Counted from the stretch's first letter, positions 13,890-28,759 are shown. The stretch is 64,000 nt of DNA from Lingula anatina (GCF_001039355.2 NW_019775413.1:983619-1047618); one strand, 5' to 3'. Notes: generated from the letters alone by a model not told the origin. Numbers and translations: made by a program.

Positions 13890-16800
13890 AAGTGATAATA
13901 AAATGAAAATGGAGAGTTTACTAAACGAGATCGACTTCATACGGAGCTTATCGCGACCGTGCAAGGCAATTTTTGCAATTTGGGCTTCCAATTCATTACC
14001 CAGGGCCTTATCCCGTGTTGCCAAGATCAACTCTAGGAAAGCGTTTATTACATTTCGTTGAATACAACTCTTCCATCATCGTTTCACATCCGTTTGCACT
14101 TGTACAGACATCCCTCATTGGAGCAGGATATTTAGTAATCTTATATGAAAGCCAATATGATAGAATTCGTTGAGGTTTTGTAATACCAAGCAAGTGTCTG
14201 TTAGCAGGTTACCCTATTATGGTATCTGACTTGGGGTTCTCAACAAAGCGAGGTTATCTTTTCACAGGCTGTATTCGCTGCATTAGGCTGTAGCCCTATT
14301 GATTTGAGTTACGTCTTGTGAATAAGCACTATCTGGCTTCTCTACACAGATCTTCAGAGATGAAATATTATATGATGTTATATTATATTACAAATAACTG
14401 TTATTGTCTGAAAACGCTTAATAGACACGTCTTTCGTGGAAGAGTTGCCTTTAAAGGTGTCATATATGTGATAAGAAGTCCCATTCATCCTGTAAATCAC
14501 CGAGAAATAATGAGCACTTTGTATATGGCTTATGAAAAATATTTGAAATATGCAATAAATATTATAAATGGCTAGTGTGTTTTTTTTCAATGCGGGTTCC
14601 GTCTTCTGTCTCTCTTACTTTCTATCCTTCTCTCTATACAACCGATGATCAACGCAGTAATAAAGGAGCTGTGTATCAGCACATAAACTCTATAACTTTG
14701 ACTTGTGTATGCGAAACACTTGTAGTTTATGGAGGATATGGCCAAGTAAGAGTTATGGTTTAATCTTTGTGATTTGTTTCTCCAAGCACCTGCTATCTTA
14801 ATTTTCAAACTGATATTCCGGCGCGTGCCAGTGAGTAAACCATTGCTTATTAGTCGTGTCTTGCACTAAAGGTAAGCCATACTCGATTGCTTCTTTAAAC
14901 TGACGTGACTCAAATTACTGTTTAACCGTAAGCCATTTCCCTTGCTGCAGCATTCATTAAACTGAAAGCTATCCTTTTTTCCCGTTACTGTAGAATGTTC
15001 AACCGTGATGATGAAACGACCGAAAGGTTTACACAGTTTTATTTTTTCGTTTTAGTTCCAGTCAGCTGGTTAGCTATCAACTTTCCCCACGTGAAAGTAA
15101 CCTTTTTCGACCTCCACTTTTCTGACACTTGTCGATAAAAGGCAAAATAGTCTAGGTTTACCTATCCCGAGGCGCTGCATCACGAACACTAAAAATACGG
15201 TATTCTTATCCGGACTTTTACTTGCTGAAAGAAACCGAGTTGGCCTAATAGTCAACTATTTTAGAAACAGCGATACTTGACTCGTAGACTTCAAACAAGA
15301 TAGCGGGTCCCCAGAGAGCTCCAAGTGCGTAATATGTTTGCTTTAGCCTAAGGAGGACACCTTTTCTAATTAAAATTCCAATAAAGCTCAAGGGAAAATG
15401 GGAATATATACAAACAATTGCATTTGGTGTTTTTTAGTGACTAGTCTCTTGGAATTTTAAAGTAATTGATCTCGTCTTGAAGTCAGCACCATCAAAAGAA
15501 TAACTAAAGATGGCGCTGTTGAGTGCAGTTGTCACCGTCAGTTTGTGTGACCCGTCTCTCTCGGTGCGCCTGTCACCAAGATCGCATGTAAAAATAAAAG
15601 GCCGTGCAAAACATGGCGCCCGTGGCAAAAGTGTACAAAAAAGATGACCAAATGTCGAAAGGTAATGACATTTTTAAAAGGAGGGGGAAAAAACACCAAC
15701 ATGGCACCAGGTTTTTAGGATGATGCCATTGAGAAAATTGTATTATTTATTTATTTTTTATGAGTGGGGGAGGGGCTGAGTTAGAGGGACTACCCACCAT
15801 GCAGAAATATCCTGAAGATTACAAGAAAAAGAGCAGCACTTTGATCATGTTTGCAAGGTACATCATCAAATTATTCCTACTTTGTAAAAAAAAAATAATA
15901 TTGTATGCACTACCTTACTACGCCCAGTGGCTGTTGTTTTCGCTTAATTCCAGCGAAAAGGAAATTGAAAAAACCTTCAAAGAGAATACTCAAACACTTG
16001 AAATTTTGTAATCGGTTGGCACCAAAGCACTCAGTGCACCTTATTTCTTGCTGCTTTTAAATTATTGTAAGTATGTTTCATTGAGTACAGGATGTCCTAT
16101 TTGACCCTGCATAATATTTGTTTTCTGATATACGTACACATATATAATAAATGGGTACCCTGGGAATTTAAATGAAAATCAATTTTGAAAAATATCAAAT
16201 TAAAAAAAATGATGTGTTATTGATGATGTTAATGATTTTTGCAGATCAACGATGTGATCAACGGTCAAGTGTTGAAATTAAAACCGAACATTATATCCAA
16301 AGTCCGAGTCTTGTGGTAATATGTAACCTTACTGTATGAAAAAAAAAGCCGAGTCTTGTGATATAGTAGGCCAATAACCTCATCCTATGACTTGACAAGA
16401 AGCGGTAATTTACTTAGTCCTAATATAAAAAAACATTCAGCCAGCGCACACGCGCATCTCATCCGTTCTATCATACGCTGTTGTCAAAACAATACCTAGT
16501 GTATGAAGGCAAGTTTTTTCTGCCGCACAAGGTGTATTCCGTACTTGTTTCGTTAGACAGGGGATATCAATCAATTTCACAATACCACTTAATGGCAATG
16601 TGTTCTGAACAACTTAAAAGTCCTATCGCCATTTAACGCATAATGTTTTTTTCTGAGCGTCTAGTGATTTATACTGATTCGGTCAATAACTCTAAAGAGT
16701 TGCTCATTTTACGTTTTTTCCAAACTGACTTGTACTAGGCAATGGTATGAACCTCAAAACGGTTCAATAGAAATCTTTCTTTGGCACAGTGTTTATTTAC

Positions 16801-17869
16801 ATGTTAAGAAGACCGGAACTGTCCAATTGTTATACTTCTAAAGCGTCGTGCATCAAAACCAAGGGATTTTTGTTGCAGATGCTTTGTTTTCAGGATGACA
16901 CCATCGGTATGTTAAAGCGTGTCTGTTACAGAACATTTACGCTGTATCGATCAAAAGTTTCTATTCAATCTAGAGGAAAGATCGATATACAATTCTTTCT
17001 GGATTTGCCTAGATTATCCTAATCTAAATAACTCACCTCCACTGGACGTCCTTTATAGATATGAGTCTGAAAATGTTCTTTTTTATGCATGTATTTTTAT
17101 ATTATTTGTTTTTAGTTTTATTTTCCTAAGAATAAATTGTGAATACACGTTACATGTATGCGGTATCAGTGTAAACAAAGTGGAGAATGGGCTTATTTTG
17201 GAAACATTTTGGACTTGTATCTTTCTTTTTTCTATGATTATTTTTTCATAAAATCCGGCGATCTTGCACACATCACATTCCTGCCCTAAAGAGACACTTA
17301 ACGGGATTTCGGCAGAAGAGATACCGCACTATTGAATCTTCCTAAGCTTTTACACATATTTTTGCGTTTACATGACATCTCTATTGACCATTGAATGCTT
17401 ATGTAATTAAGTTTTTGATACCAATTTTTTCTTTATTGGCCCAGGAAAATTAGACCAGACCATTGGGTAGTTTTATAGAATATTTAAAGCTTAAGAAAAA
17501 AAAAAGCCAGTGTCCCAACAATTTCTAAGGTCATATGGATAGGTGCTATAATGTGAAGAATTCTTTAATAATTACAAAAAAGACATTTTTATAAAGCGGT
17601 AAAAACGAGACAGGAAAAGCTAACAGGAGGAGAAAAGGAAAAGAGAGAGGAATCCATTTATTATGTAATTTCTTAAAGAAGGAAGTCAAATGCATTTTTT
17701 TCAAGCAGAAGTTAATAGGCTTTAAAACATTTTTGATATAGCTGATGGCTTCTGTACACTTTAAAGCAACACCATCATTCTAGACTAATCAGGTAAATCC
17801 AGTAAAGATGGTTTAAAATATTACCATGAAATAGCAATATTCCACGAGTTCAAAAACTGTATACATATG
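13890..17869. other. No gene seen
   Basis: Short AT-rich frames only. No domain, transposon core or RNA structure recognised. Confidence 0.55.
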
Positions 17870-18289
17870 GTTACACTGGACTACATCCATGAAATTGGTT
17901 TATTGGTTGGCCATACTGGTACATATTCGTGAATACGTTTGTCAATTAAGTGACTGTATTCGGCTTTATCTATGAAAAAGTTTGTATACCGTTTGGCTAT
18001 CCTTGGCTATATCCATGAACATGTTTTTTTATCGACTGGTTAGACTGGGCTACAGCCAAAGCTACTGTGCTAACTAATTCTAATTGCCAGCTCCTTTTTG
18101 AGGCTCCAGAAACGTGCATGGAGAAATCACTATTTCAAAACTTCCCACCAAAATAAAAGTCTACCAGGCAGGTCAGAAACTTGGGTTCGGTACCGACAGC
18201 ATATCAAGTTACTGAAATGATTTCACCAGCACTCCCTTCGAACCATTTGGGGGTATAAATTGGCAGAATTAGATCTCTGATGTTAAAGT

Positions 18290-18480
18290 TTTAGAAAGAA
18301 CTGGATTGCGGCAATTTCCCAACAAAAGCATCTGAGATGGGCAGGCCATACTAGTATAAGGAGGTTTGGCACCGGTGGCTCTATTTGGAAATCTCTCACA
18401 CGGCAAGAGAGACAGGAGTGCCTAAAATCAAAGATGGCCTTAAAAAGCAGCTAGCACCGGCCACCATGAACCCAAACACG
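18290..18480 (+). mobile_element. Possible non-LTR retrotransposon tail fragment
   Basis: Fragments in shifting frames: VLERTGLRQFP, RWAGHTS and ETGVPKIKDGLKKQL. They resemble the end of certain LINE reverse transcriptases (L-R-W-x-G-H-V, then G-x-P-x-x-R-x-x-D-x-x-K). Frameshifts are present and no RT catalytic motif is seen. Moderate to low support. Confidence 0.4.
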
Positions 18481-18529
18481 TGACAAAAAAAAAGCAACTG
18501 ACAGAAAATTGGAGAACCATCCCAAAGAG

Positions 18530-18661
18530 TACCCTCTACCAGGGCCACGGTTATTATTGTGGACATTTTTGTACCAGTAATAGAGATTAGCCATCTATTT
18601 AACCGGGGACATATCTGTTAATATCTAGTGAAAAATCAATCTGTCGCCCTGGTAGAGGGTA
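18530..18661. mobile_element. MITE family 3, complete copy
   Basis: 132 bp bounded by a perfect 16-bp inverted repeat (TACCCTCTACCAGGGC and GCCCTGGTAGAGGGTA). No coding capacity. Related ends occur at 56604 and 25454. Confidence 0.85.
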
Positions 18662-19360
18662 CCCAAATAGGGCATCAGCAAACTTTGAGGTGTTCAGAGT
18701 AGCTGCAGCATAAAAGAAACGGTTAAACGAATGACAGAGTTTCGCCTGTCCTCAATGTGGAAAAATATGTATATCAATATTTTAATATCTTAAAAGACTC
18801 TCTTGCCACCAAAGGGCATTCCGACGAAGACAAGACCTAAATATCACCCCGTCCATGAATCTTTGGACCGGATATAAAACCATCATCATTATACTGGGCC
18901 ATGCCCATAAAGATGTCAGTTTATCAACTGGTTCTACTGGGCTATATCCATGAAGATTTTAGTTAATCTACTGGTTATATTGACCATATAACAAGATATT
19001 TTATAGAATGACTACACATAAAGACTATACACTTTATAGACTGACTGAACTGGCGATACCCATGAATTATGCTACTGTCTTGGCTGACTATGCTGGGCTG
19101 TATCCTCGAAGATGTTAGCTTATCGACCGACTATTTTGGGCTATATATCCATGAACAGGCTTATTTATACACTGACATTACTGGGCTTTAACCATGAACA
19201 AGTTTGTATATAGACTGACAATACTGGGCTTTAGCCATGAACAAGTTTTTATAGACTGGCTATACTGGCTATAATCACGAACGGATTTGTTTATATAAAA
19301 TCTATATAAGGCTATAACCATGCACAAGTCTTTTGGGGGACTGACATCTGGCCATGCATA

Positions 19361-22300
19361 TAAATGAAGAACTTTTAGTGTCAGCGTTGGTAATCTACGC
19401 TATTTTCACATTACCATCACACATTTTACACCATTTATCTAAAAATAAAAACTGCAAGGATCAGTGTTTGAATAATTCAAATAGAAAAGAGGAGGAAAGA
19501 GAGGGAAAAAAACTAATCCCATAAAACATGGGGGTTCATTTCCCTCAAGTTCATGTTTATTGTACAGTATAACGTATCATTTCTGCCTCCAGTTGCGCAA
19601 ACGTCGGGAGCGCGAAGTGTTTCCAAATGTAGCTGAAGGCCTGAATTGATACACGATGCAAATTAAACACGTCTGATAGAAGCCAATCTGAGGCCACAAA
19701 ACAGGCACTGATCTGGGTCGGTTCCTTCTTAACACCCTAACTCAAAGCAGGGAGGGTCGCAAGGTGATCTTGTTCTCCATAATTGTCTGTCTTTATAGAT
19801 TATTAGATTTGGGGGGAGAAAAGATACACACAGCGGGGAAAAGCAACGAAAATTCCACTCCGTGTATAGAACGCCGTTGTAATACTGTAATCTTTTTTTC
19901 TTCCCGTTTTTTTCTCCTTTTTTTAAATAAAATTCCTGTGACCTGAATGAACTCCGACAGCTACACTTTCCATCCACCACAACCGTGTTAGAAAGCAGCA
20001 AAGAGGTACAATTCCCTCCGCTGGTGGGCATAGCATAGAGGAACGCTTGCTCTCAAAAATGATTTGTTCATCAGGCAGATAATAGATCAAGCGGGAATCA
20101 GGTGGGTTGAAAGGCAGTGAAGGTACTAAGCCGTGGTGTGCCCGGCTTGTAAGCCGTGCGTGGGGGCATTTACATCAAGGATGTGATAAAAAGGAAGGCC
20201 AAGGCATCAAAAAGTACGTAAGGCTAAGTGACAGGAAACAACAAGAAATTTTATAACGATGCATGCTGTATTCCGCTCTCAAGGTCACCACCCATCGTGT
20301 GGTTAGATTAACCGTACAGCAGGTAGAGTTGAACGTATTTTATTCACTTATCTAAACCCGTTAATACACACATAAACAGATAAAAAAAATCCTATTAAAC
20401 GCGCACAATTTTCTAACTTTTCACAAACAACATATTATCATCATCATAATGACGATAATAATAATAAAGTTCCATTCAAGAACCGGGCACGCTCCTTATC
20501 AGAGATACATCAATGCAAGATGACATTGTCCATTCACTCGGGTCCAAGACCGAAATCATTAGCCTCCTTATCTTATCTACCATTTAGTGCTCATATTTTA
20601 TCCTTAACTTGCTGGTTCACCCACATATGTGTACATCATCATTTTAGAAATACACGTAGTCTTCTCCCTTCAGTTCTTACAGTTTTAGTGAATTAAGCAA
20701 ACAGTCATTATTTTCTACACTCCAAAAACGGTTTTCCACCAAAATGCTTGCAAGGAACAAGATTACATGTCTCTCAACGATGATCCACCTCGGTTTTTTT
20801 TTCTTGTAAATTTCTCATCAAGCACTTGTTATCGGGCAGTTTCTACCGGGAATTCAATTAATGACCCCATTTCATTTTGACGCACAAAACTGAGAAGTGC
20901 CAAGCAAATCCGAAGCTCGTCAATTTATCATGTTTTCCAAATTTCATAAGACAGCCTCACAAATTTGATCAAAATGGGAGATACGATAACGCTTCCACCT
21001 CCACAGATTGACTTGGGAGAATGAAAAAAGGAACGAGAGTCACGATAAAGTCCCATTATTTAGATAGAAACAAATTTAAACTCACCACTGCTGCTGCTGC
21101 CAGCTTTCTGTTATGCTCTATGAGCAACACGAATTCATCAATGTTAAAAATACGATCAGCCATGTATATATAAATACTGTATATGTCCTGGTAGCATTCC
21201 ATTTTCGGTTACTCTATGCTAATTTTATCCCCTTTTAAGAAGATTTCAACACATGTGAACCTGAACAGAATGGATTACCTTAATTGTGGCTGGTTATTGT
21301 CCACGCACCAAAGAGTAACGTCATAAAAAAGGAATTAAAAAACTAATAGCTCTAGAGTGTGTGTAGCAACTTGTCCTTAACGCTCACCTTAACGATCTTC
21401 GTTCCTTTTTTAGCGCCCTTGTCCGTTTTTCTATCTTGCACACAGTTCGGTTATCGGAGCCTACAAAAAGCAGAATACAGATAAGCATAAAAAAATCGAA
21501 CAGCGTGTGTCACTTCGCAGTTCACAGTCTGGTTTTTCTCTAGAAATGTAAATGTTGACTGTGACTGGAAACACGGCAAAGCTAGTTCGTTTCCTCGATA
21601 CGAGCACTTGTTTTCATTTGTTGCGATAACAGGGAGATTTCGTAGCAGGTTTTTCCTACCGTTTTGCACATCCTAAATCCCCTTAAACAAAGGTCTTTCT
21701 CTTACACGGTCCCAAATACACTAATCCTTGTTACCATGGAAACATTACGGTAGATGTCGCGATTCTAAGAAAAAGGTATCCAAATAAATCTCTCAGTAGC
21801 ATGTTCCTTTAAAAATACAAATAACAACGAAGATTTTAAAGACTTTTTAAGGCCAACGCACCAAAATGTACATGTATATTCATTCATAGTTCCAATTTAC
21901 CAAACACAAAAATACGCTCGTTTGTGGTCGACAAAATCGACATTACTCTAAAACAACCACCGTGTTAACCGTATCCCCGCTTTTAATGACTATGGTCATG
22001 CAAATCGTACACCAGCATCAAGCTCCAGTGAAGCGTGTATTATACAGGCAGTGACATCTCTGCCTAATCACATGTTAAATCAAATGCTTAACATGGATAC
22101 AAGAAGGAGTATGCTAGAATACAGACGCATTTTACTCTTATTGTTTTCTGGTATGTTTCATGTGTTGTTTTCGTTCTCGCATTTTCTCGCCCTCGTGGCA
22201 CACCTACCACAGTGGGACTACCTGACCTATTTTTTTCTCACAGAAAAAAGTGAGGCCCTTATTACAATTTTGTCTTTGATCAAAATAATCAAAATGTTTG

Positions 22301-25155
22301 CACGTCTTATAATGGAATCATATTTAAATCAGCTTTGGCACTGAAAACTGAAAACTTCTTAGGCACAACTTTGGGGATAAAGATCATGTTTTAACACAGG
22401 AAATGCGCTTTCTCATTTTTCTAAAATGGCAGTTTCTAGTAAATTCAGGATTTTATTCCCGGTGTGTGCTCGAGGGGCGCGGAAGTGGGGGTCAGGTGGG
22501 GGGGGGGGGTACAAGGACAAAAACAACGTTTGTCATACAAGAAATTTAGAATAAATTTTGTACACTGACCCCGTTTGCAGAGAGTCATCACTCGTTAACC
22601 AATTCAACAATTTGGTGTGTCTTAAGCCACCCCTTGGTTGAACGTGTTTCAGATACTGTCTTTAGTCTCAGTCTTTTCTTTACATATTCCCCTCGTCTCA
22701 GGATAGTCCTTTTTTTCTTTTCAAGTTTTTTTATCACTATTTAAAAACGCAGTCTATACAGCATTATCAAAAGCAGAAAAAGAACAACCTAAAATTCCGA
22801 TCACTTTACAGATACACAACGGTTCAAATCTGACTACCCCAACCATTCAAGATATCTAGTATCTAGTATTATGCCCAAAATGCTTTTTTCAAACAACTTT
22901 TCGATTTCAAAAACATGACAAGTAGTTGCGTTATCATCATCAACAGTATAACGAACCGGGATCGCAGCTCTTTCTCAAATGTAAACAGACCTTGCGTAGC
23001 ACAGGAGCGATTTAACTGAGGATAGGGTCAGTTCAGATGACGTCCACTCAAGCGCGTCCTATCCCTCTTATACTCCTAGCGTTTGACTGATAAGCCAGGA
23101 AGTGGGTTGTCTTTCAAACAACCAAAGGTGAAATCTGCAGGAAATTTACCGCGAAAGTTTTATGGCGCCGAACAGTTAGATAGTATTGGCTCCTAATGAT
23201 GCCTCTGATAGCATTGGTTCATAGACAACGACAAGTTAACCTGATTTGCAGTGCTGAAGATACTAGTCTTTTTGTACGCAACGGACCGTGATGTCGATTT
23301 ATGGCTGAGATTTATGGAGCAGGCTTGTACGGTTATCTTCATCAATCAGGAAAAAATTAGGAAGATATTAAAGCAACTGTTTAGGGAAGCTGAAAGCCAC
23401 ATGTTGGTTGTTGGCTTGGACTTATTTTACATTTCCTTAGAGTAAAATGTTTGATTAACCCCTGATATTCTAATCCCAAGGACAAGTTTTTGGGAGGGGA
23501 GTGTTTGTCACTGTTAGTATTTAACAGAGTACGATTGTCATAGCCTTAATTAATAACGTGCAGGCTGACGTTTAAGAGAAAGCTCGCAGCGGCTTAAAGG
23601 GGTTCGATACGTTATGAAGGTCTGCATGAGGCAAAATAGCATTTTTCTCGTTTCTTTATATAAAATCCCTATCTTGATTTCAGTGTGATAATAATAAACA
23701 GTTATAGACCAATAGTCCGATTTTGCTGTTTTATCCCCCACTCCTCCCGCACGCGCTTCTACAAGATTGGCCAGGCGTTTATCGTCAATTTAGCTGCTTT
23801 GTAAATGGGTGTGAAATAGTGATCGGTTTCCGAGATAGCTACGTAACTAAGTCAGATATTGGCATGATAAAAGTGGCGTAGTTGACGACTAGGTTGTTGT
23901 AATCTTCAATCTTGTGCCAGCATTTGGTTTTTACATTTAATTGTGTTTAGGAGATACGAGCCCCTTGTTACGATATTCCAATAAACAAGGGCATTATTTT
24001 GCCGCGTTATTGATAATGTCACAAGTAAGCTTTTCAAGATTCCCTGGCACCTGGTTGTTGTTGTCCTTATCGTTGCGATAAAATAGGTGTTCAAACGGTG
24101 TTGATAGTTGTCTAGGTAAAGAAAATTGGTTAAAAGCGATAAAACTTACGTCCAGGTTCTCCTTGAGGACACTGGCTTGGATAACATAACTGAGATTGCC
24201 AGTGTCTTGGAGGACCGTTGGTCCTGGAAATCTCTTTATGCTGTTGCTTAAATAATGATGTCGACGGTCGACTGCGGTCGATATGATTGATTGATGGATT
24301 AATTGGTTGATTTTATCACAGAAAACGTTGATGTTATGTCATCAGGTAGACTTGGCAAATTAACCGTGATGTATAATGGACGAGACAGCCTTATCTCATA
24401 ACATGAGAATCTTAATTTCCACATTTTGTAAGCTGATAAGGAAATAAATCCCTACGCATCGAACCCCATTCAGCGCTCGTGTGACTGCTATATACTCCCC
24501 ATATTTCTAATCACCAGTGATCATTCATGATCTGGTTGATAATCGGGAATCATCCTAAATGCGCACCGGAAGACATCATTTTCATCAAATAAAAAAACGC
24601 AAATACCTTTCTAATAAAATGGAATATTTCCAAGAAATATTACTCTAGTCTTCAATCATTTGTTTTTTTGTGTGTGTGTCTGAGTGTTAGTATTCAGCTG
24701 TGATCGAATATTTTCCCTGCATTTTTATTGCAATATTATGGATATAGAACGGAGATTAAATGTTAATTATAACTAGCTTTCGGACGTTGACTTGAGCGAT
24801 TTGTATTAAAAATACGAAACCAGAGGGCATATAGTAAGATATAATTCAATAGTCAGAGGTTCCGAGTGTTCTCTCTGTATACCGCCCTCTGCGACTGAGA
24901 TTAATTTGGTCGTCTGTTGATTCGTTTAAGATCTTTACCAGAAAATACGCCTCATCATAAGTGTTCGACTGAACCAGCGTTGATAAAATACGGATAAAAA
25001 ACCACCGGCCACAAAGACACCTTTACACAAAAGCCAGCAATTATCTTGCCACATGGTGCGTCCTTTTTTATTAGAATGTGCTGCATGCAATAATCTTCCA
25101 TAACGTGGAAGCGAACACCCTGCGTTACATAGGGAAGAGGCTGTTCTCTTAATTC
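19361..25155. other. No gene seen
   Basis: No supported exon or element. A run of ten or more G at 22497-22509 and A/T-rich DNA elsewhere. Confidence 0.55.
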
Positions 25156-25340
25156 TTTATAACTATAAAAAACAGTCTGGTTGGGTGATTGACAGGGCTG
25201 ACATGAAATGCTCACCTTAGCATGACATAAGACTACTATTAAAGACTACTTTTAATTATAAAAACAGTCTGGTTGGGTGATAGACAGGGATGACACGAAG
25301 CGCACACCTTAGCATGACATGAGACTACTATTTAAGGTAA
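25156..25340. repeat. Local tandem duplication, period about 95-98 bp
   Basis: AACAGTCTGGTTGGGTGAT, then GACAGGG[CA]TGACA and CACCTTAGCATGACAT, occurs twice, at about 25170 and 25265, with few differences. No coding capacity is apparent. Confidence 0.85.
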
Positions 25341-25453
25341 AGTTTGGATGTAAAGCCACATATTCCTGATGAACAATATGCTCCAACTTCATAACTGCCT
25401 TTATGGATCTGTTCAGTCCTTAATCGACCTTTTCCCTAAGGGAAGCATACAAA

Positions 25454-25600
25454 CTACCCTCTACCAAGGCCAAAGGAAGGTTTTTTCACAATGTATTCAC
25501 AGACATGTATCTACATGCTTGTTCTGTGTACATTTTTTGTACTCTGGCCAGCAAGAAATTTTGCAAAACAAGCTGGCCTTTGGTTAAAAGTACAAGTACA
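25454..25600. mobile_element. Diverged MITE family 3 end
   Basis: Starts TACCCTCTACCAAGGCCAAAGG, given here as TACCCTCTACCAAGGC plus CAAAGG, and has CTGGCCTTTGG in inverse orientation near 25577. The body does not match the other copies, so this may be a related but distinct element. Confidence 0.35.
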
Positions 25601-26407
25601 TCCATCCCAAGCTGCTGCATATGTTACGACCGCAATTATTATTATGGAAACCATCCGTGATAACTTGACAAGAGGCTGTCGGCACTGCGTGACGTTTAAG
25701 AACATGCAAGGATCCTTTTAGCAACGAAGGTAAAACTCTCTGCTCAGATTATGTCCTCTAATAGACTATAAGAAAGAAATACAAGTGTAGCAAATGTATT
25801 AATATAAAGACTTTATTGTTCAGAGTTTCAGAGACAAAAAATCTAAAAGTGCCCGGTTTGAATTTGTTGCCGCACCGGAATCGCTATTCTGCCATATTCA
25901 GATATACGAGTGTATGTAGTTGTTGCACTGAAAGAGTGTGGCACGGGATGGTAAAAAAAGTTTAAGAGTCAGTTAATTTCTTTGAATGCAATCTTCAAGT
26001 TATGGAAGTTTGGTTTTGAATGGCGAGCGAAAGACGAACCTGATCACATTATGGATAAATGATTTCACAGTTGACAAAATTGTAACACCTCTTCTCCCAG
26101 TCTAGTTAGTACGTGTAACATAACTCTTAAAGTCTTGCCCAACGGGCGAGTCATCTTTATCCGCAAAGCGCTTCTTCTTGCATTAATTTCCCAAGTCGTG
26201 GTATTTTTTCTATAGATCCAAAGCCTAGGGATTATATTTCAATAGGAAGCGATATAAATAAGGGGAAGACTGACCCTGCTTTGACGCTAGTGCTAATCTC
26301 AGCCTTGTTATGCTGTGAAGATCAAAGAGTTCTTCGTGAGATTTCATTTTCCGAAAAAAATATTTGTTCTCTCCACTCCATTAAGTTGGTTTGTAAATAA
26401 AGAACAG

Positions 26408-26467
<60 letters not shown>

Positions 26468-28759
26468 GTAGTCGATCGCGCACTCATGCTTAAGTGGAGT
26501 ATGACTTTTCGCTCAGAATTTCTTGCATAACTATTGATCTGAACTATTACTCTGGCTATCTCACTCTCGTTTTTCTCGAAGCCACCTTATTTCCAAAATA
26601 TGACCAATCACAAAACATTTAACGTCGCGTCAGTATTTCCAAATCGAAAACAGAGGCTCTTGGGCATTATAAAATTGCACCTAGATATTAGGTTATTAGT
26701 GTCAGTTGCTGTTTCGCAAGATAAGGTTTACATAAAAGTGGAAAACAATACACTTTTGTCATGTCTAATAAATTTCTGCGACAGCAATTTTCTCAAATCA
26801 AAATACAGATATCACGGTAAATCGGCGAAGGCAACACGCCACGGAAGAATGAAACTTTGATCCCTTGACCGCACTATCTCAATAACGGAATATTTTCATT
26901 ACATTGATTGCGCGATGAAAACGTTAATTTCCTCCTTGGCGTTTTCATACATAAGCTCAATAAAGAATTGCGTGTTAAGAAATGTAGATTTCTCCTACCT
27001 AGACGGGGATCAAGACACGCGATTTTGACACTTCCGTCACTCCAACGGAAATTCAAAATGGGTTCATAACACCTGCAAGGCACTTGGGATCGTTATAAAA
27101 TGAAGGGGCTGAGTCGGTATAAATAAAGGATTGTTTCTTTTTTCTTTACTGAGTTAAACCTTTTTTAACATAAGCGTGTGTATATGTGTGTGTGTGTGTT
27201 TAAGTCTGTGCGTGCATTGATAACATGAGCACGTATGTGTTTATACACGTGTGCGCGCGTGTGTTGTTAGAGTGTTTGTTGTTAATATTCAGTTCGTTCT
27301 ACCAGTACCTTAGTGTGAGATCGTGTTCGAGAAAGAACCACGTGCACGCGCAATGAGTTAGTGTAGCAAAATGCGTTATGAAATTAAACACCTAGAAGCA
27401 ATGCAAACCAACTTCGACCTGATTGACGGTCAATTATTCTAGTGCATCTTGGATGTCACGTAAATAACAGTATGTTACTGCCTTTTGGAGCGTTAATATA
27501 TTTTTGTGCAAATAAACCTGTTAAGTGTCTTCAAATTAATCTTTAAAAAAATTACCACGATGCTTATCCCCGGCCGTCTCTGCACTTGTTAAATGATGCT
27601 TGCAATAAATCCAAAAACTACCGCTTTTTTGTTTTACATGTATGAACTCATTATGGATAGCAAAATTCATCAAAGTGTTGAAACTTACTTTCATAGGATT
27701 ATATTCTCTCGTCCTATCACTTTTACCAAAATTGGCGTGAAAGAGTGTCATGTTTTGTGGCAAACATTCTGCCTTTAACAGATAGGGCCACTTCTTGATA
27801 TATTTGAATATACGTATGGAAAACGCAGCTAAAAGTGAGTAAAAATGTTTTATGATGGAAGCCACTATTTTCGAAAATTATGCGAAAACCCCAAATTCTC
27901 TGCTCATATATACAGCTAATCCCTAACATGCTATTTCGTATTTCCTTTTCAGGGACGACATAAATGGCAACAATTAGATATCCTTGCTATTAAGTCATCT
28001 TTAAGATGGAAAATTTATCATAAAATGGACGCCAATACGGGTGTAATACCGGTGACATACAGCGTTAGGGCTTTTGGACGCTGTTTACACAGACACACAA
28101 ACACGCGCACAAATCGCGTGCCGCATCGATCTATTTCTTAAGCCTTACAGGCGTGCTCATAATAGTAATCTTCCAGTAGCCAGCCCAGCAGTAGGCCATA
28201 TTGCTTAACAGAAAGCAGCATTGCATTGCTGCCAGGCCGGGAACTGTCTGATATTTGGTTAAATTGTTGACGTCAGCAATGGGACGTTTCAAAACCGTTT
28301 TGTTCGAAGGAGAGAAAATACATGTACTTCGTTCCATATATTGTTGCTTTAACCATTGACGCCGTTCTCGGTATTATGGGACAATAATAACAGTCATTTC
28401 ACGATTCATCGGAATAATGCCGGCTATGTGCTCAATCAAAATACCTGCATTGCCAATGTTTATTTGGAATAACAGCTAGATCTAAGCTGGCAGTTTAATG
28501 TCCTTCGGTGATTTAATTCATTATAACACATGATGGTTGTATAATTGCATGTAAGTTGCATCTCCAGAAGAGTCTTAAAGTGCATTTACACTGATGGCCA
28601 AATTTTGGCAACATTTCGTTCTTTTTCAAATAATTCAAAACACTTGTCTGATCTACGCTTTTTACAATGTCCCCATTTGGTTTATTGAGTCACTGCAAAA
28701 ACACACTTATGGTTAATTTTTGGCCAAAATATCAAACAGTCGAAGCACCATAGATTTGA
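25601..28759. other. No gene seen; microsatellites
   Basis: Holds the (TC)n tract at 26411 and a degenerate TG/CG-rich stretch at about 27175-27265. Open frames show no recognisable protein. Confidence 0.55.
26411..26464. repeat. (TC)n microsatellite
   Basis: 27 uninterrupted TC units. Confidence 0.95.

Larger units (their letters stand above)
17870..19360. repeat. Minisatellite of about 43-bp units, split by an insertion
   Basis: Degenerate units built around ACTGGGCTATATCCATGAA, then GTTTAT, then GACTGACTAT recur roughly every 42-45 bp at 17870-18060 and again at 18893-19360. The intervening stretch of about 830 bp lacks the unit and holds the retrotransposon-like fragment and the family 3 MITE. 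Stop codons occur in the units, so no repeat protein is indicated. Confidence 0.75.
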
